Shown here in pieces: positions 16,026 through 18,646 of a stretch of 18,646 bases of DNA. The stretch is from JAHTBL01 sp038532735 (GTDB lineage Bacteria; Pseudomonadota; Alphaproteobacteria; Rhodobacterales; Rhodobacteraceae). Numbering within the stretch: the stretch's first letter is position 1; every line of letters begins with the position of its first letter. The notes beneath the pieces were generated by a model. The model was not told the origin of the DNA. It ran no database searches and worked only from the letters and a program-made list of their open reading frames with translations. The translations under genes and the position numbers were made by a program. The stretch spans positions 1 through 18,646 of the forward strand of contig JBCBAC010000029.1 in NCBI GenBank assembly GCA_038532735.1, written 5' to 3'.

Positions 16026-16814
16026 TTAGTCGGTCAGGTCGGAGAACAGATTCTCGTTCTCCAGAAAGTCGATTTTGTCTTCTTCAACGGTGCCGGCGTT
16101 GATGTCGCGAACTTCGACGCGCCCATCGCCGTGGCCGATCACCACCGCATCGCAGATATCAATGAAGAGGCCATTCTCCACAACGCCCGGGATCTGGTTT
16201 ATCACAAGGCTGAGCTGGCGGGCGTTGTTGATGCGATGCAAGTGCAGATCAAGGATGTGGTTGCCCTCGTCCGTGACGTATGGCGCATCGCCGTTCATGC
16301 GCAACGTCGTCGTTTGCCCCAGTACATCCAGACCGATCAATGTCTCTTCGACCAATGCCTTGGTGGTCTGCCAGCCAAAGGGGATTACTTCGACCGGCAA
16401 GGGGAAGCTGCCCAATGCGTCGACCTGTTTGCCAATATCGGCAATCACGACCATCTGGTCACTGGCGGTCGCAACGATCTTTTCCTGCAGCAGCGCGCCG
16501 CCCCCGCCTTTGATCAGATTGAGGTTCGCATCATATTCATCTGCCCCGTCGATGGTCAGATCGAGCCATTTCGCCTCGTCCAGAGAGATCACCTTGATGC
16601 CCACCTCGCGGGCCAGATCAGCGGTGCGGCTCGAGGTCGGCACGCCTTGGATGTTCAGGCCATCCTCGCGCACCATTTCGCCGAGGCAGCGCACCATCCA
16701 CGCCGCGGTCGAGCCGGTGCCAAGCCCCACGCGCATCCCGTCTTCGACAAAGTCGCAAGCCCTTTTGGCGGCAACGAATTTGGCTTTGTCGATAGGCGAC
16801 AGATCGGCGGACAT
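16026..16814 (-). CDS. rpiA: Ribose-5-phosphate isomerase A, 262 aa
   Basis: RpiA interconverts ribose-5-phosphate and ribulose-5-phosphate in the pentose phosphate pathway. The phosphate-binding GLGTGSTA lies at 30-37. Catalytic motifs are DLTIDGADEYD with Asp89 and Asp92, and LIKGGGGALLQEK with Lys102 and Glu111, which correspond to E. coli Asp81, Asp84, Lys94 and Glu103. The protein is longer than the 219-residue E. coli enzyme by short additions at both ends, common in alphaproteobacteria. GGAG lies before the ATG at 16814. It is divergent from sdaA and is the first gene of a tight run with gor. Confidence 0.96.
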   Translation of the reverse strand: MSADLSPIDKAKFVAAKRACDFVEDGMRVGLGTGSTAAWMVRCLGEMVREDGLNIQGVPTSSRTADLAREVGIKVISLDEAKWLDLTIDGADEYDANLNLIKGGGGALLQEKIVATASDQMVVIADIGKQVDALGSFPLPVEVIPFGWQTTKALVEETLIGLDVLGQTTTLRMNGDAPYVTDEGNHILDLHLHRINNARQLSLVINQIPGVVENGLFIDICDAVVIGHGDGRVEVRDINAGTVEEDKIDFLENENLFSDLTD

Positions 16815-16981
16815 GGGGCAGCACTCCGGTTGAATGTTGCGCGACTATAGGGCGGTCCTGCGCGGGGTGCGAGAGGGAAAGCCGCGAAAATCTGCGCGTT
16901 TGTGGCAAGCATTGCGTCGCTTTCAGGCTGCGACATTCCACCCACCATCCTATATTGCCTCACGAGGCAGGGAGAGTTGCG
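16815..16981. promoter_or_regulatory. Divergent spacer between rpiA and sdaA
   Basis: This 167-base region has a -10-like TATATT at 16951-16956 facing sdaA and a -10-like TATAGT on the minus strand at 16849-16844 facing rpiA. The -35 positions are poor in both. No operator palindrome was recognised. Confidence 0.35.
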
Positions 16982-18355
16982 ATGTTTTTGTCCGTATTCG
17001 AGATGTTCAAGGTGGGTGTCGGCCCGTCCTCGTCGCATACGATGGGGCCGATGGTGGCTGCCGCGCGGTTTCTGGATCTCCTGCGTGCGCAGCCTTTCAA
17101 TGTTGCGGGGGTCTCGGCCTCTCTGCATGGGTCGCTGGCGTTCACCGGCGTGGGGCATGCCACTGACCGCGCGGTCATGCTGGGGCTGGCAGGGTTTCTG
17201 CCCGACACCTACGATCGGGACAAAGCGGAGGCCGAACTGGCGCGCCTGCGTGCGGAAAATACGGTTTGCCCTGACGGTCTTGGCCCGCTCTCGTTCCACC
17301 CGAAAGACGATCTTGTCTTCGATTTCGGCCCGCCCTTGCCGGGTCATGCCAACGGGTTGATCCTGAACGGCCATGACGCGCAGGGCGATGTGGTCGTGTC
17401 AGAGACCTACTATTCCGTCGGCGGCGGCTTCGTGATGTCAGCAGAGGAATTGACCTCTGGTGCGGACACAAATGACGGCCCGCCGGTGCCTTATGCGTTC
17501 CATTCCGCCGCCGAAATGCTGGAGATGGCGATGACCTCCGGCAAGTCCATCGCTGAGATGAAGCGCGCGAATGAGTTGTCCCGGATGGGCGTGACCGCGT
17601 TGGAGGACGGCTTGGGTCGCCTGTGGCAGGTGATGAATGACTGCATCAATCGCGGTCTGGAGCGGGATGGCATCCTGCCAGGCGGCCTCTCGGTCAAGCG
17701 CCGCGCCAAAGCTATTCATGAGGCATTGGAGGCCGAACGGGGCCTGAACCTGTCCGCCCCACACACGATCAATGACTGGATCAGCGTCTACGCGATGGCC
17801 GTGAACGAGGAAAATGCGGCTGGTGGCCAAGTGGTCACCGCGCCGACCAATGGCGCGGCCGGTGTGGTACCCGCTACGATCCGGTATTGGTTGGATCATG
17901 TGCCGGGAGCGGCCCCGTCGCACGTTGGGGAATTCCTGCTGACCGCCGCTGCCATCGGTGGGCTGGTCAAGCACAACGCGTCCATCTCAGGTGCGGAATG
18001 TGGCTGTCAGGCAGAGGTTGGATCGGCAGCAGCAATGGCTGCGGCGGGCCTGTGTGCCGTGATGGGCGGCTCGCCCGAGCAAGTGGAGAACGCCGCCGAG
18101 ATCGCGTTGGAGCACCATTTGGGCATGACATGCGATCCGGTCAAAGGGCTGGTGCAGGTTCCATGTATCGAGCGCAATGGGCTGGGCGCGATCAAGGCCG
18201 TTTCGGCAGCCTCATTGGCCCTGCGCGGCGATGGCACGCATTTCGTGCCGCTGGATGCCGCGATCGAGACGATGCGCCAGACCGGCGAGGACATGAGCGA
18301 AAAGTATAAAGAGACTGCTCTGGGCGGTTTGGCGGTGAATATCCCGAACTGCTGA
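16982..18355 (+). CDS. sdaA: L-serine ammonia-lyase (L-serine dehydratase), iron-sulfur type, single chain, 457 aa
   Basis: This enzyme converts L-serine to pyruvate and ammonia using an oxygen-sensitive [4Fe-4S] cluster. The beta-domain begins MFLSVFEMFKVGVGPSSSHT, a family hallmark. Cluster ligands fit Cys342 (SGAECGCQAEVG), Cys384 (MTCDPVKG) and Cys395 (QVPCIERN), with C-terminal Cys457 as the tail cysteine known to occupy the active site. The spacing is offset by one from the Legionella enzyme as I remember it. The substrate loop TAPTNGAAGVVPA is present. The frame extends to 16955, but ATG 16982 is preferred because GGGAGAG precedes it and the family's N-terminus starts there. Length is standard. 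It is divergent from rpiA, and palindromes follow its stop. Confidence 0.96.
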   Translation: MFLSVFEMFKVGVGPSSSHTMGPMVAAARFLDLLRAQPFNVAGVSASLHGSLAFTGVGHATDRAVMLGLAGFLPDTYDRDKAEAELARLRAENTVCPDGLGPLSFHPKDDLVFDFGPPLPGHANGLILNGHDAQGDVVVSETYYSVGGGFVMSAEELTSGADTNDGPPVPYAFHSAAEMLEMAMTSGKSIAEMKRANELSRMGVTALEDGLGRLWQVMNDCINRGLERDGILPGGLSVKRRAKAIHEALEAERGLNLSAPHTINDWISVYAMAVNEENAAGGQVVTAPTNGAAGVVPATIRYWLDHVPGAAPSHVGEFLLTAAAIGGLVKHNASISGAECGCQAEVGSAAAMAAAGLCAVMGGSPEQVENAAEIALEHHLGMTCDPVKGLVQVPCIERNGLGAIKAVSAASLALRGDGTHFVPLDAAIETMRQTGEDMSEKYKETALGGLAVNIPNC

Positions 18356-18365
18356 GCGATTGGGG

Positions 18366-18413
18366 CAAAACTCTTCAGAAGAGTTTTGAGGGAAAAGTCT
18401 TTTGAAGACTTTT
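18366..18413. repeat. Tandem pair of AT-rich palindromes after sdaA
   Basis: The first palindrome is CAAAACTCTTC, A, GAAGAGTTTTG (18366-18388): two perfect 11-base arms around one base. The second is AAAAGTCTT, TTG, AAGACTTTT (18393-18413), with 9-bp arms. Only four bases separate them, and the two resemble each other (AAAAsTCTT arms). They start 11 bases after the sdaA stop and end in T-runs on both strands, so they may act as bidirectional terminators. Confidence 0.8.
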
Positions 18414-18443
18414 GGCCAGAGGTTGGTCTGGTCGGATAAGCCC

Positions 18444-18466
18444 GGCCCCGGACCTGATCCGGGGCC
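18444..18466. repeat. GC-rich REP-like palindrome, unit 1
   Basis: GGCCCCGGA (18444-18452), loop CCTGA, TCCGGGGCC (18458-18466): a perfect 9-bp stem followed by TCTTT. It belongs to the CCGGAyyTGATCCGG type that I recall as recurring in intergenic regions of alphaproteobacteria. Confidence 0.75.
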
Positions 18467-18500
18467 TCTTTGGTCTTCGCTCTACGCTTTAATCTTCGAG

Positions 18501-18521
18501 GTCCCGGATCAAGTCCGGGAC
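18501..18521. repeat. GC-rich REP-like palindrome, unit 2, inverted relative to unit 1
   Basis: GTCCCGGA (18501-18508), loop TCAAG, TCCGGGAC (18514-18521): a perfect 8-bp stem. Its reverse complement reads CCGGACTTGATCCGG, almost identical to the core of unit 1, so the two units face each other across 34 bases. Confidence 0.75.
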
Positions 18522-18566
18522 GCGAGGCGCTTCACACCATCGTTTCTCAGATCACGCAAGACCTCG

Positions 18567-18605
18567 TCACAGGCCTGTGATGTGCGAGATCGCACATATC
18601 ACAGG
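18567..18605. repeat. Overlapping palindromes built from three TCACAGG/CCTGTGA units
   Basis: TCACAGGCCTGTGA (18567-18580) is a perfect 14-bp palindrome. Its right half also starts a second, longer hairpin: CCTGTGATGTGCGA (18574-18587), loop GA, TCGCACATATCACAGG (18590-18605), with a two-base bulge. The two hairpins share an arm and are mutually exclusive. Confidence 0.7.
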
Positions 18606-18646
18606 ATCACCGTGCGCGTTTTCAGATCGCTCACCCAATGCCATCT
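18599..18646 (-). CDS. Possible C-terminal end of a minus-strand gene entering from the right
   Basis: On the minus strand, one frame is open from the window edge and reads WHWVSDLKTRTVIL before TGA at 18601-18599. This would be convergent with sdaA, which fits terminators and REP-like elements between the two. With only about 15 codons no family can be named, and chance is a real possibility. Confidence 0.3.
   Translation of the reverse strand, partial: RWHWVSDLKTRTVIL

Noticed and set aside
15010..16029. Long plus-strand open frame (339 codons) opposite gor
   Set aside because: It lies entirely over glutathione reductase, whose motifs are all present. The opposite product has no domain or signal.

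Overview
The window looks like a chromosomal segment of an alphaproteobacterium of the order Rhodobacterales (Roseobacter/Rhodobacter group). I infer this from the high-GC coding style, the FtsY-type N-terminus, the AdxA-like [2Fe-2S] ferredoxin, the hflK-hflC-DUF2065 and rpiA-gor gene orders, and the family-typical protein sequences. No rRNA, tRNA, CRISPR array, transposase or phage gene was seen. No gap longer than 300 bases lacks a gene; the longest, 18356-18598, holds only palindromes.

Left part (1-6223). A truncated ftsY on the minus strand begins at 392, and its acidic N-terminal region carries two Pro-Glu microsatellites. It is divergent from an alkB-type alkane monooxygenase gene, which is followed by a small secreted protein with four cysteines. 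xseA (minus) and purD (plus) then diverge from a 71-base spacer. Next come a ferredoxin gene and a translationally coupled gene for an exported FG-GAP/VCBS-like protein (minus).

Middle (6224-12334). A lipoprotein with a peptidoglycan-binding domain (plus) overlaps the 3' end of a convergent AbrB-family membrane protein gene. A clear terminator separates that gene from degP/htrA. Upstream of degP on the same strand lies an accessory-looking trio: VOC-fold protein, alpha/beta hydrolase and DHA2-type MFS exporter. The trio sits between DUF2065 (the last gene of the hflKC group) and degP, where I would expect degP to follow DUF2065 directly.

Right part (12335-18646). On the minus strand lie DUF2065, hflC, hflK, gor and rpiA, tightly packed. 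They are divergent from sdaA (plus), an iron-sulfur L-serine dehydratase. After sdaA come two AT-rich palindromes and two GC-rich REP-like palindromes in inverted orientation. A complex TCACAGG palindrome cluster closes the window and may cover the stop codon of a minus-strand gene running in from the right.

Together, HflK/HflC, DUF2065 and DegP form a membrane and periplasmic protein quality-control group, with glutathione reductase next to it for redox homeostasis. RpiA, PurD, SdaA and XseA are housekeeping metabolism and DNA-repair enzymes. The most notable points are the hydrolase trio, the hydrolase's relocated-looking catalytic acid, a near-perfect palindrome inside the predicted degP promoter, the double PE microsatellite in ftsY, and the palindrome cluster after sdaA.
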